In this document: positions 10,869-21,699 of the stretch, piece after piece | Layout of the letters: the number at the start of each line of letters is the position of its first letter | How positions within the stretch are numbered: position 1 is the first letter of the stretch | Origin: Chlorops oryzae | Lineage: Eukaryota; Arthropoda; Insecta; Diptera; Chloropidae | Reading direction: 5' to 3' | DNA length: 64,000 bases | Assembly (NCBI GenBank): GCA_020466095.1 | Contig: CM035808.1 | Coordinates: 70,266,829-70,330,828 of the forward strand | Notes under the pieces: model-generated | Seen by the model: only the letters and a program-made list of their open reading frames with translations | The model's database searches: none | Told to the model about the DNA's origin: nothing | Position numbers and translations under genes: made by a program

Positions 10869-11399
10869 GAGTTACGATTATGTCTGGAACAACTCTTTTT
10901 TGGGCTCTTATTGGAATTCTGTAAATTTGAACAATGTTCGGCGGCGGCGCATTAACAGCTGTGCATAGATTTGAAAAAAGATCACAAAGGTTTCCGTTTT
11001 CCATATGAGGAATACCATGCAATCGTAGAACACGGGAAATTGAGACGTTTTCTTCTTTACGACTTTCTGTTTCAGAGCGCATACCTCTTGCTTAAGAGCA
11101 TCAACGTCTAATGATTTAGTATCCAGATGATTTACTCGGTCAGTAAGAACAGTTAAATCATGTTTCAATTCCCCAACCTTAAGATCGATGACTTCTAGAA
11201 TTCTTTTCTCAGAGGCAAGAATGCGGCTTGAAATAGTGTCACATTGAGCTTGTAGCCGATGATCCAGTAACTTTAAAAGGCGGAAGTTGACTCGTAGCCC
11301 ATAAGCTTAGGCGTACTACAGCTGGAGGCATTAGGAATACTCTTAGCTACATCATTCTTGAGAGTTGACATCATAGCGGTTGTTGCTTTTTACTCTTAT

Positions 11400-11779
11400 T
11401 TACGAGGTTAATTCTCTTAATTTATTTTTATTATTTAAGAAAAAGCAGAAAACTGTTCAATAGTTTTTGCGAAACAATAATAAATTAATTTAGGCTTTTA
11501 GAGTTCACTTTCAGATTAAATAAAGTCACTTGATTAAGACTTTGCTTCAAAATAATGAAGTAGAAAATAACACACCGTTCTTAGTCTGATGTTAAAATTA
11601 ATAATAATAATAAGACATTGAAGCGCGACGATAACAAACGCCTGTTTCACCTTTAAGCACTCTTGATGTACTCTCTCAATTGGTGACCATTAATGCAGTC
11701 CGTGGCATTTCAATGTCACGTTTATAGATCAACTTACATGATTGATGTTGGAGACCACACACCTTTCCTTCGACTACCC
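11400..11779. other. LINE-A upstream region, no gene recognised
   Basis: This stretch precedes LINE-A ORF1 on the minus strand and may include its 5' UTR. It contains a short (AAT)n run near 11595-11610. No duplication or terminal motif was found that would fix the LINE 5' end. Confidence 0.4.
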
Positions 11780-12690
11780 ATGGCTCCTAAATGATCGGTT
11801 TGAATAGTCCCTTCAAAGCGAATGTCCGTCCTGCATAACTTGGCCAACGCCCCCTTTGCGTGAGGTTCTCTTGGAGTACTTTGAAAGTGCTCATGGAGAT
11901 GCTTTGGTCGCATCTAGAGAGGCGGCGACTTCCTTCTGAAGTGGTCCCCTCCGTGGCTCCTTTTGATGGCACGCTCGTTCGCCGTTGGCGCTCGCTCACG
12001 CCCCGGTGGTCGCAAGATACCCTGTCGCATGGCTGTCGCGCTGGTGGATGCTGGAACCGCCCGTGTTGGTGCGACTTGGCTTGTGGCCGGTTGAACCTTT
12101 TGTTCGCCAGGTGGACTTAAAGCATTTTGCATTTTCGCCGGTTGAGCCATCTGCTCGACAGGCGGTCTAGCATTTTGTTGCTTTTTTACACCCTTGCCTT
12201 TAACGCCCTTCAGTAAGAGCTTAATGTGGGTGAATCTATAGGCAATACTGCCGTTCTTTTTGACCAATGTCGTCCATGAAGATTGCCATTACTAGATGAA
12301 GCAACGAACCCTCGGCGTCCTTCTGCAGCACCTTCTAGGTCTTTGTCTTCAGCCTATTTTGTGCCTCAATGGTGGCTAAGATCACCGACTCTTCAACATC
12401 ACAACTGTGAGGAAGATAACCCCGTACGAGATGTGATTTTGGGAACTCGGTCTCCTCAACCACCTTACCCACAAAATTGCTCTTACGCGAGATATGTTCC
12501 GCGTTCTGTTTTACCCACTCAGCAGTCTGGTCATCAGAGCACACTAGCACGAGCCAGCCCGAATGCTAAGATACATCTTTTTAACGGCTGCCTTGTGTTC
12601 AACCGTTTGAAGAAGACTATTAAGGATTCGAGAGGTGAAGGCAGGGTTGCTATGTGCGTATTAAATTGCTGTGTCATCTGCAAATGTTGA
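11780..12690 (-). pseudogene. LINE ORF1-like fragment (gag-like, low-complexity Pro/Gln/Ala tail)
   Basis: Minus-strand frames read VLCSDDQTAEWVKQNAEHIS, LVRGYLPHSCDVEESVIL and TWKVLQKDAEGSLLHLVM. A lysine- and alanine-rich tail follows (GKGVKKQQNARPPVEQMAQP). The layout resembles ORF1 products of R1/LOA/I-type LINEs, in which a compact globular domain precedes a basic disordered tail. No CCHC knuckle is visible. Several frameshifts separate the pieces. The GC content is higher than that of the neighbours. The clade is uncertain. Confidence 0.4.
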
Positions 12691-12699
12691 AGTGAATAG

Positions 12700-13230
12700 C
12701 TCCGGGGAAACAGGTAGGTCAGCCGTCTAAATTAGGTATAACAAAGCCCCTAAGAAACTGTCCGAGGTACGCCCGCTGAAATGTCAAATTATTTTGTTGT
12801 GTGTGTTCCATATCTATTTTTAAATATCCTGTCAGAGAGATAGGATTGTAGGACTTTGTGAGTGTTGTGGAAAGGGTTTTTTTAATTTTAAAGATTTAAC
12901 CAGAGTGCCATTCTTTGTCGAAGGCTTGCGAAATATCTAGAAATATGGCAGAGCACTATTTCTTTTGCCGAACGCATTTCTATTTTCAGTAGTGACTCTG
13001 TTTACCTGTTCAATTGCACCATGACTTTTGCGGAAACCATACTGGAGCTCGGGAATAACTCCTCTGCTCTGTAAGAGTGGCAACATTTTTGCCAAGAGCC
13101 ATTTTTCAAAAACTTTAGAAAATACAGGCAGTATGCCAATTGGTCGAAATGATGATGAGAGTGAGAAATCTTTTCCTGGTTTAGGGATCATGATGATGTT
13201 AGAAACTTTCCAAAGTCGAGAATAAAATCC
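12700..13230 (-). pseudogene. Jockey-type LINE reverse-transcriptase fragment
   Basis: Reads MIPKPGKDFSLSSSFRPIGI with FSKVFEKWLLAKMLPLLQSR and IPELQYGFRKSHGAIEQVN, the fingers and palm start of Jockey RTs. It continues through a frameshift to FLDISQAFDK. The catalytic FADD region is not preserved. The same sequence family flanks the gypsy-type element at 30575-30657 and 49233-49335, so at least two copies exist in the window. Confidence 0.7.
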
Positions 13231-13868
13231 TTATCTTAGTATGGAATTAAATATGAAAAATATTAATCTAGTGGCTACAGTGGGGCCACTCTCTCATATT
13301 AAAATAGAAAATATTTCTGATGCTTGCTTGCCTACTCATGGCGACTAAAAACTGTTGTAGCGTCGGCATGAGGGTCCAAGGAGAACCAGAATGAAAGCCT
13401 TTTTTGTTTAAATTTGATTACAATTCTGTATTTTATTCCTTTAAGAATGTTCCAGATCCACACTTTGTCGTCCTGGTTCGTAATTTAGTGCGTCAAAGTA
13501 GAGGTCTGTTAACACTGTCGAATGCAAAATCCAACTCTTAGTCCGTGGCATACTGCCCTTCCAATGATCGAAGCTCCGTTTACATAAAGCCATATTAATG
13601 ATCTAGCAATATTGGCTAATGATTGAGTCTTATAAAACATCTTGCATGAGCTTAGTTTTAGCCTTCACCTGCAAGTACACCTTTCTGCTCTTATTCATCT
13701 ATTGTTGTTGCGGCTCCGTTGGTTTCGTAATGTTGTTGTTATTGTTAACACAGGTCAGCGTTTGAAGGCGTTGAAACTCTTATGGCCAGCTTATGGAGTT
13801 GCTTACGAGTATTTTTGCGAACTCGCTTGCTCGTTAGGGTGTATCGAATTGCGGAAAATCTTCGCATC
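13231..13868. other. No gene or repeat recognised
   Basis: Unassigned sequence between the Jockey fragment and the 13869 hairpin. The open frame at 13642-13908 (+) has no recognisable domain. Confidence 0.4.
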
Positions 13869-14823
13869 CAATTTTCTGCATGGGTTTAACCTATGCACGG
13901 GGTTCTAAATAGCATGTTTCAGCAATTTTTTTTCCAAAAATTCGAAAATTTTCACCTGCGGAAATCAAGTTTTGTGTAAATATAGCAAACTTGAGGTTTT
14001 TTTTTCGTATTTTCCGTCATTTTTGAGGTATTTTCTAAGAAATTTTTCTGAATACTTACCAAACATTGATTGAAATTAATTGAATAACTATTGGTTTTCA
14101 TGTTTCAAGCCCAACTGGTACGTTTTTTAGGACAGTTTTCTTGTAAATATTTACATTTTATACAAAAAATTATGAAAATGTTGCTGTATTTAAAAAAAAA
14201 TCAGAAGTTTTTTTTTGTTTTTATACATTTTTTTTTTTTTAATTGGATGATCATGTATATATCCATCGTTATTGCAATTGTTTTACATGCGTATTGAGAC
14301 AAAGTTGCCACTTTGAACAAGTCATGCCCTTTTGTAAATAAAAAACAATAACAAATCATCACCTAATGGTCGTTCTTTCACTGCGTAACGGAATTTTTAT
14401 TTACTTTGAGATGTGCCCCAGCACTGACAGTCTCTCTTTGTAAAACATAACGGTAATGATTTCTAATTCTAACTTGTAATTTTTTTTTAACACAGCAACA
14501 TTTTTATAACTTTTCGTATAAAATGTAAGTATTTACTAGAAAACTGTCAAAAAAAAAAAACGTAGCAGTTAGGCTTGGAACATGAAAATCAATAATTATT
14601 CAATTAATTTCAATCAATGTTTGGTAAGTATTCAGAATATTTTCTTGGAAAGTAAGTAAAAAATGGCGAAAAATTAGAAAAAAACCTCAAGTTTGCAATA
14701 TTTACACAAAATTGAATTGCCGCAGGTGAAAATTTTCGAATTTTTGAAAAAAAAAAAATGGCTGAAACATGCATACACAACCCCGTGCATAGGTTATACC
14801 CATGTAGAAAATTTTTTTTCAAA
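13869..14823. repeat. Hairpin (inverted-repeat) element, non-coding
   Basis: Left arm from about 13869 (TTTCTGCATGGGTTTAACCT) to about 14190 pairs with the right arm from about 14490 to 14823 (ending AACCTATGCACGGGG-type sequence on the other strand). Matching stretches include the gene-free blocks around TTCACCTGCGG and TTACCAAACATTGATTGAAA. The loop of about 300 bp is AT-rich. Arm divergence is noticeable, so this hairpin looks older than the others. No target duplication is recognised. Confidence 0.65.
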
Positions 14824-15499
14824 TTAAATACAATTGTCAATTGTCTGGCTTTTGGTTTCGTTCACAGTTTTTGGTATAGGCGATCGTTGGTTCATTTGTT
14901 TATGCAATCGTTGCCCTTTTTGCTTTATGTCGAGCGCTGGTTTTGTTGTTGTTGCGCTCTTTCGCAGATCGTAGACCGCTATGAGAAATGTTTGTGCTGT
15001 TGGGTCACACAACAGAATCATCGATGGCTATACAAAAGAAAACCTATTGATATATCGATGGTACAATCGATAGTTTTGCAGCAACACTAAAAAATAAACA
15101 AAATTTTGAAAAAAGTGATACAAAACTAATTATTTTAGCCAAATCAGATTATTAAAAATCGAATTGAATCGCGTTGGCAACCCTTTTCGGGATCATCAAA
15201 GTTTACGCGCTCGTCAAATCGAAAATTTCAAAATTTAAATTTAAAGTATTAAATAGTAATTTATATTCATTTCTCTGTCTCGCGCGATTCTTCTCGAGTC
15301 CATCCTCCTAAGGAACTGAGGAATTCAAGCTTCGTCGGGTGAGACGTATCATTTCCAAGTCGAAATCTATAAATTTTCCGAGCTTCGACTTTATCCACTC
15401 TTTCTCTCTCTTCATTTATCATTTCTCTCATTGTAGCTTTGTTCTTTCGCCAAAGCTGTCCAGAATAAATTTTTAGCCTATACAAGAACCACAAGAAAG
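14824..15499. other. Spacer between hairpin and Jockey copy A, no gene supported
   Basis: Contains two ATCGAT motifs near 15050-15070 and an AATCGAATTGAATCGCGTTG stretch near 15155. The reverse frame at 15267-15494 is basic and charged but matches no family I recognise. It may include 5' UTR of the Jockey element that follows. Confidence 0.35.
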
Positions 15500-15636
15500 C
15501 TTTGAGCTCTGCCTATTACAGGCTAGACTCAAAGCTAGCCCCAGGGCAGTATTTAAATTTTGCATACTGGTACAACGTATGCAACGCGATAACTTAAAAG
15601 TTCAGCCTGAAAGAAGGCATTCTTTTAGTGGCTCTA

Positions 15637-16413
15637 ATGCCAGAAATGCTTGCGGTTCTAAGCACAGAGCCCACTGAGACCTCTGATACATCAAAGAATG
15701 GTGGAGAAAAATCTCCAAAACCGCCTCCAGTATATCTTAGAGAGCGTAGCTCCAACAATTTGGTCACGAGCCTGACCCAGTTAATTGGAAAGGAGTCCTT
15801 CCACATCATGCCTCTTACTAGAGGAAATGTTCATGAGACCAAAATTCAGGTCTATAATGTAAATAATTACAGAATTGTCACTAAATTCCTTAACGACAAC
15901 AAAAAAAGCTACTACACGTATCAGCTTAAAAGCAGCAAAGGCCTTAGTGTAGTTATTAAAGGCATTGAATCAGATGTAGATCCTGTGGAAATTAAACAAG
16001 CCCTAGAAGAAACAGGCTTTAAAATTAGGAACGTAATGAAAATTTTCAATAGGAATAAAACCCCACAGCCGATCTTCAAAGTAGAACTTAGTCCGGACAA
16101 CTTAAAACTAAAAAAAAATAAGACTCATCCAATCTACGGACTACAATATCTTCTCCACCGTAGAGTTGTAATAGAAGAACCTCATAAGCGTACTGGCTCT
16201 GTCCAATGTATTAATTGCCAAGAATATGGCCATACTAAGTCCTACTGTACCCTACGCATGGTCTGCGTCGTTTGCGGAGAATTTCACAACTCTGCAAATT
16301 GTAATAAAAATAAAACTGACAAAAAGTGCAGCAACTGTGGTGGAGATCACACAGCAAATTATAGGGGATGCCCTTTTCGTTTTTTAAAGCAAATAGAAGA
16401 TCGCATAGACTGA
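15637..16413 (+). pseudogene. Jockey ORF1 (gag-like, three CCHC zinc knuckles), 5' part
   Basis: The frame includes the family signature PKPPPVYLRERSSNNLVTSL, an RRM-like region (YTYQLKSSKGLSVVIKGIES) and three zinc knuckles: CINCQEYGHTKSYC, CVVCGEFHNSANC and CSNCGGDHTANYRGC. Jockey ORF1 proteins bind element RNA and form ribonucleoprotein particles. The frame runs to FLKQIEDRI, where the second LINE is inserted, and resumes at about 19386 with ELKNRMSEKKQAS. I place the start at the first in-frame ATG (15637), but upstream sequence suggests the true N-terminus is degraded. Confidence 0.75.
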
Positions 16414-16414
16414 T

Positions 16415-19383
16415 TCCTCAGTCAGTCATACTAGCCTCAATAATCAAATACGAATATATTACCAGAACATTGGTGGAATGCGAACTAAATCGAGTTCTAT
16501 ATGTGCTACTACATCCCACGTAGATTTTGATATCTTCGTGTTTACGGAAACCTGGCTGAACAATGATTTTTATGATGAAGAATATTTTAGTGCTAATTTA
16601 TTTCAAGTTTTTCGAAAGAATCGTGATCCAGAAAAAACACGCTGTCAGCGTGGTGGTGGCGTTTTGATCGCAGTAAAGAGATGTCTTGATGCCTCGATCA
16701 TTCAATTAGTCAATAATGATTCGTTGCTTGATCAATTGGGTTTATTCATTCATGGGTGTGCGTATAAATTACATATTTTTGTATCGTATATTCCTCCGAA
16801 TAGCTTGCTGAGCTTATATAAAGCTCATGTGGACAATATCAATTATTTTGTTAACAATAAGATAAATGATGGACAATTATGTGTACTTGGTGATTTTTAT
16901 CTGAGTAGTTTACATTGGGTTAAATCTTTAGATAATTATGGTTTTTTCTCCACGAATGTTTCAAGTGACATTGAAATTTATGTAATTGATTGGTTTCTAA
17001 GCCTTGATCTTCTGCAGATAAATGGTTTTTCAATATGCTCAATAGATTTCTTGATTTGGTATTTATTAATAATAGCTGTAATTTTACAATCAATGAATGT
17101 ATCTTTCCTTTATCGGCTAGCAGCATCCATCATATTCCCTTGGATATTGTAATTGAATTTTACAGCTTCCCAGATTTTGAAAGGAGTGAATCTGAGTTGC
17201 TGGATTTCAATTACAAACGATGTGACTTTGATGTGCTTAGTACGGCTTTGAATAGTGTAAATTGGGTGCAGGAACTGAACACGTCTGATGTTAAGACGTT
17301 ATTTCTTTCGTTTAAAAACATATTGTTTAAATTTCTAAATGAATGCGTTCCGCGTATTCGCCGTGGTAAATATAAAGTCCCTTGGCATACTAAATCACTT
17401 AAACTTCTAAAAAATCTAAGGAATAAATTTTACAAAAAAATTTGCTACAACTGGTAATTCATTAATTTTTCAAAGGTACAAAATTTATTCTCGAGAGTTT
17501 AACTTCCTCGATAAATATCTGTTTAAACTCTACATTGCGAGGTTTGAAGATAAAATTAATATTAATCCCAAAGAATTTTGGAATTATATTAATTCTAAGC
17601 GGAAAACCTCAAATATCCCATCAGGAATGTTTCTTGGCAATAGATCTTCGTCTTCCCTATTAGAAACATGTAACTTTTTTGGTGAATTCTTTCATTCAAA
17701 TTTTGAATTACCTATTGAGTCTCATATGAATGTAACTTTTCCAAATACCCCATTAAATATAGGTTTTTTGGAGGTGACGAATTCTGATATCCTAAATGGA
17801 AATAGTAGACTTAAATATTCTGCTAAACCAGATATTGATGGTTTTTCGACTTCGCTATTTAAGAATTGCAGTAACTGTATTGCGGAACCGCTGAAGTTAA
17901 TCTGTAATCTGTCTTTAAAGGTAGGTGTATTTCTTGATGGCTGGAAGGTGGCTGCTATAACGCCAATTTTTAAATCTGGTAACAAGAATGATATTACTAA
18001 TTATAGACCAATCTCTAAATTGTCAACTTTTAGTAAACTGTTCGAGGCTATTGTTAAAGCGAAAATATTCTTCGAAGTTAAAAGCCTTATATCTCCTTCA
18101 CAACATGGGTTTTATCCAGGGAGATCAACTGTAACGAACTTTTGTGTTTTCAGTGAATATTGTTTGTCCGCAATTTTGAGTGGTTACCAAATCGATGGGG
18201 TGTATATGGACTTTGCTAAAGCATTCGATAAAGTTTATCATGCTCTCTTGATATTAAAATTAGCCGCGATTGGTTTTCATTCGAATATTCTTAACTGGTT
18301 TAGTTCTTATCTTTCTGGAAGAAGCTGTTACGTCAAAATTGATAACGTAAAATCGTTTCCTTTTTTGGCCTCGTCAGGGGAGTATTCTTGGCCCCCTCCT
18401 GTTTATAATTTTTATAAATGATATATCTCAAGTTATCAAGCATAGTCAATTCTTTTATTTGCTGATGACCTCAAGGTTTTCAAGAAAATAGAGAGTGTAG
18501 CTGATGTTACTGCAATGCAATATGACATTGATTCGATTAATGGGTGGTGTAATAAAAATCAATTGCATCTAAATATAAATAAATGTGTCTCTATAGGCTA
18601 TAGCAAGTTGGTCTCTCCGATTTATTCAGAATACCGTATAGGTTCAAACAGCCTTGAGAGGGTTGATATCGTGAAAGATTTAGGTATTGTCTTCGACAGC
18701 AAGTTTTATTTTAATGACCACATATCGTTTATACTTGCAAAATCGTATTCAACACTTGCATTTATTCGTCGAAATAGTGTTTATTTCAATAATCCCTATA
18801 CCTTCAGGGCTCTTTACGCATCAATGGTACGCTCTAAGCTAGAATATGCTTCTGTGATTTGGAGTCCGTGCTATACCAAATATATATATCGACTTGAGCG
18901 TGTTCAAAAATCATTTTTACGGTTGGCTTTACGTAGTTTCAATTTCCATGCCTATTATCCTTCTTATGAAGCCCGTTGTCAACTTATTGGGTTGAAAACC
19001 TTAGAAACTCGGCGAAAAATAAGCTGCTTGCTTTTTATATCTGATATAGTTGGAGGAAGGATAGACTCTCTATCCCTGTTAAAATTACTGCATTTCAATG
19101 TCCCTAGGATCAATCTAAGAAATAATGCAATTTTTTATTTAGGTGTATGCCGAACCAACTATGCATCTAATGCGCCTATTTATAGATCCTTAAGCTTGTT
19201 CAACTTGGTATCCGTGAACTGCAATATTGAATTCACTTATTCCAAAGATAAGCTTAAACAAATATTAAATACCCATTTTTTATTTTATAATTGTAATTAA
19301 TTAATTTTAAGAAATCGAATGCGTGGTCTGTTAGAAATTGGAAATTTCATTGACCTAACCAATAAATAAATAAATAAATAAAT
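16415..19383 (+). mobile_element. LINE-B (CR1/Jockey assemblage) inserted in Jockey ORF1, AAAT-repeat tail
   Basis: The element starts just after the ORF1 break and ends in an (AAAT)n tail at about 19361-19383, after which the interrupted Jockey frame continues. It contains one endonuclease-RT ORF2 and no ORF1, so it is 5'-truncated. A clear target duplication is not visible. A tetranucleotide tail in place of poly(A) is typical of several LINE clades including CR1, L2 and I. Clade assignment is tentative. Confidence 0.72.
16440..19300 (+). pseudogene. LINE-B ORF2: endonuclease and reverse transcriptase, frameshifted
   Basis: Endonuclease motifs: YQNIGGMRTKSS, FVFTETWLNNDF, RGGGVLIAVKR and LGDF (16460-16910). 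After a frameshift near 17040 the domain ends with LDLVFINNS. RT motifs from 17627: NYRPISKLSTFSKLFE, QHGFYPGRSTVTNF, VYMDFAKAFDKVYHALL (first catalytic Asp), then, after a frameshift near 18400, LLFADDLKVFK (catalytic FADD) and the C-terminus to 19300. At least three frame breaks make it inactive. It would nick target DNA and prime reverse transcription there. Confidence 0.8.
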
Positions 19384-19385
19384 AT

Positions 19386-19703
19386 AAAGAACTAAAAAAT
19401 CGTATGTCAGAAAAAAAGCAAGCCAGTCGTAATAATCCGAATCAAAATGCATTCCAAAACCCAATTTTGTCACAACCTAATAAATCCAGCGCTCTAGTGA
19501 CTAATAAAATGTCCTATGCAAATGTTGCTAGCTCTGCCATAAGTGCCCATTCTGCCCCTCAACAGCAGAACGGTAGCTTGGAATCCATGTTAGTCAGTCT
19601 GACACAGTGTATGACACAATTTATGTCGCAAATGCAAAACACACTCCAGGAGTTACTAAGAGCACAAAACCAGTTGCTCCAAATTTTAACTGCACAAAAA
19701 TGA
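19386..19703 (+). pseudogene. Jockey copy A ORF1, C-terminal part
   Basis: Continues the frame broken at 16413. It starts ELKNRMSEKKQASRNNPNQN, includes KMSYANVASSA and ends with the coiled-coil-like LESMLVSLTQCMTQFMSQMQ. Copy B has the matching tail (ISYANALKTG, LMISTLTQSISNFMQ) at 55790-55970. The stop overlaps the start of ORF2, as is usual in this family. Confidence 0.75.
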
Positions 19704-19962
19704 GTTTATTTATTATATCCTCATGGAATGCAAATGGTATAAATCAGCGTAAGCTAGAATTATCACATTTCCTCTCAAACTACTCTATTGATGTGATGCT
19801 TATTTCGGAGACACATCTAACAGATAAAAATAATTTTTCGCTATCAGGCTATAAATTTTACAAAACAAACCACCCCGATAGAAAAGCACATGGAGGAACA
19901 GGTATATTGATTCGTAATAGAATTAAACATTTCCCTGTTGAACCATTCGCAAAAGTTACTTG
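19700..19962 (+). pseudogene. Jockey copy A ORF2, endonuclease N-terminus, truncated
   Basis: MSLFIISSWNANGINQRKLE opens an AP-endonuclease domain. ISETHLTDKNNFSLSGYKFY and GGTGILIRNR follow. The reading breaks off after VEPFAKVT at 19962 and is not resumed in the window, so the element is truncated or interrupted here. Confidence 0.75.
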
Positions 19963-20425
19963 ACAACGGTCGGAGTACAAGTTGCTTTGTTTTTTCCTAC
20001 AATTTTCGATAGTTTGTCCGCCGTGAGCAATATATGCGGACCATTAACGTCGCTGGTGCTCTGTGCTTTTCGGCCTTAGGTATATTGATGATTTTCTGAC
20101 AATTTGAACATTCTTCATGTCCATAAGTAGCACAAATCGTGCATAATGGCGTGTTCCTTCTTCTATAGCAAACGTCCCACAAATGACCAATTTCATTACA
20201 GAATGGGGATGATATTTCTGTCTGCATAGGTATAGCATTCAATGCATTTGTGTTAAGTGTAGTCGTGTAAGTAGCGTTTCTAGATTATATCCTTTACAAG
20301 TTCTTCCAATCGTAAAGCTGACTCGATTAACTCTTTAATATTTGTGCCAGTCAATTTGGCTACTAGCTTTTCGTCTCTTAGACCTGTAAGGAATCGTCTC
20401 GCCGATAAATCATGGTACTCCTAAA
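19963..20425 (-). pseudogene. LTR-retrotransposon gag fragment with zinc-knuckle region
   Basis: Minus-strand reading gives ARRFLTGLRDEKLVAKLTGT, then across a frame change the cysteine/histidine cluster CNEIGHLWDVCYRRR and CTICATYGHEECSNC. The organisation resembles the C-terminal gag of gypsy-type elements. A similar pair of knuckles occurs in the gypsy-type gag at 45190-45600 of this window. It directly abuts the truncated Jockey ORF2. No LTR was found next to it. Confidence 0.5.
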
Positions 20426-20429
20426 AGGG

Positions 20430-21699
20430 TTAACTATGTACAACTTGAACAAAAAGATGCAATATTGTATCCCTAAATACTCTAACTAGAAAATCTTATC
20501 AGCTGTCATTTTATAAGTTGTGTTAATTTAAAATAAAGCTATGGCGTTATTTGAAAGCAATTAATTTTATCTTTTTATTTTCACATTGTTCGAAATTCCT
20601 ATGATCAATCTCAAAGATCTGTCATTTAACTGAATAATCATTATTTTACATTTGTTCTGTTTTTAATATGTTAATACCTTCATTATATTGATTAGTATTT
20701 TTCTTTCTTCTGTTGTCATTTCTGGTTCATCTTGACTTGTATTACATTTTTTTTACTAAACGTCAGTCTATCATGTTGTTCTGTTGGGGATATTGTGGAC
20801 AAATGAGTTTATTTATGATAAATTTATTGTTTTTGCAACATTTGCGACCTTTTAAAAATATCAAATATTTTTGGTTATTTCTTTGTAACTGTGCGGCTTA
20901 GGTGAGTTTAATAGGCATACATTTTTATTCCACTCAATTACTAACAGCCAGTGACTGTTCACACATGAAGGCAATTTTTAATATTCAGTTTTGCTCACAT
21001 CAACGGTCTTTATCATATTATTTTCGCAATTCTGCGATATGGATGTTTGGTGTTTCTATGGTCGCTTTGATTCCTGCGTATGCAAAAACAAAAACGAATA
21101 TGGTAACCTTTTCTACAACTGAATCATGTCTTTTCAAGAGCCAATTTAAAAAAACACGTTGATGTGAACATCCCCCAGACACTGGTTGTTAAGGAGTCTA
21201 TTGTGGTCTTGTTGTTTTATCTATGTCGCTCCTTTCCCAATCAAGTAAGTACAATTTCCATAGCTAGCCATTTTTCAACCAATTTCGTTACTTGGTCGAA
21301 ATCGATAAAAAATATGAACATGTAACAAAAATGAAAAGAAAATTTTTTGTTCGATATAAAACTGATTAGTCATTCTTCCATGTCGATTTGAGACAGTTTA
21401 TGGTTGGACTGGTGAGATTTGTTTTTTCCCTTCTAACGGTTGCCTCTTTGGTTTTCTTAAAAAAAAATTAAAAAAAATAAATAAATAAAATGATTAGTGT
21501 GCAGAGAGTCCCTACCTCAGTGCTATGCTTCTTACTTTTCGTACTTTCTTTAAACTATTATTATTATTATTTTTTTTTTTTTTTGTTAGTCTCGCGAAAA
21601 TATGGGGAAATCCGAAAAAAATTTATACCAAACACGAAATTCGAAAGTTATCAAAACTGGGTATATGTATATGTTAATGGAGTAATAGCCCTAAAAATA
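20430..21699. other. AT-rich sequence, no gene recognised
   Basis: Long AT-rich stretch with only short low-complexity frames. No domain, repeat pair or RNA gene recognised. Confidence 0.5.

Larger units (their letters stand above)
8560..11390 (-). pseudogene. LINE-A ORF1 (coiled coil plus RRM-like nucleic-acid-binding domain), split by a Foldback-like insertion
   Basis: The N-terminal half starts near 11390 (MSTLKNDVAKSI). It contains a heptad-like coiled coil (ELKHDLTVLTDRVNHLDTKS, around 11170-11080) and then LRLHGIPHMENGNLCDLFSN. This is cut after VVPDIIVT by the 8873-10868 element. Coding resumes at 8860 with LRRDRLDQLRRSL, FYVNQSLTKENHQILRAA and RRGLVHINF, the C-terminal layout of coiled-coil/RRM LINE ORF1 proteins. 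Such proteins trimerise and coat the element RNA. Frameshifts occur in the N-terminal half. ORF2 of the same LINE follows beyond the second insertion. Confidence 0.6.
1795..11395 (-). mobile_element. LINE-A: two-ORF non-LTR retrotransposon broken by three insertions
   Basis: Read on the minus strand, the parts occur in the expected order: ORF1 (about 11390 to 8560), an intergenic linker, the ORF2 endonuclease (about 5440 to 3033), the ORF2 C-terminus (2613 to 2040), a 3' UTR, and a simple-repeat tail of TTTGTA-type units near 1795-1817. Three later elements interrupt it: 8873-10868, 5484-8474 and 3267-4823. The reverse-transcriptase palm is missing between the endonuclease and C-terminal parts. 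The element is therefore dead by internal deletion as well as by insertion. The style of endonuclease and C-terminus suggests the CR1/L2/Jockey assemblage, but I cannot fix the clade. The exact 5' end is not determined. Confidence 0.7.
15500..19962 (+). mobile_element. Jockey-type LINE, copy A, 3'-truncated and split by a CR1-like LINE
   Basis: Consists of ORF1 (15637-16413 and 19386-19703) and the start of ORF2 (19700-19962), separated by a second LINE inserted at about 16415-19383. Joining the flanks restores a continuous ORF1 frame across the insertion point. ORF2 breaks off at 19962 where an LTR-element gag remnant begins. The ORF pairs are closely similar in order and motif to Jockey copy B at 54600-59940. 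The 5' limit is not fixed. Confidence 0.7.

Noticed and set aside
15040..15075. ATCGAT pairs near 15050 as a host promoter (DRE-like)
   Set aside because: No start codon, exon or CpG-type context follows that belongs to a host gene; the next coding sequence is a LINE. Too weak to report as a promoter.
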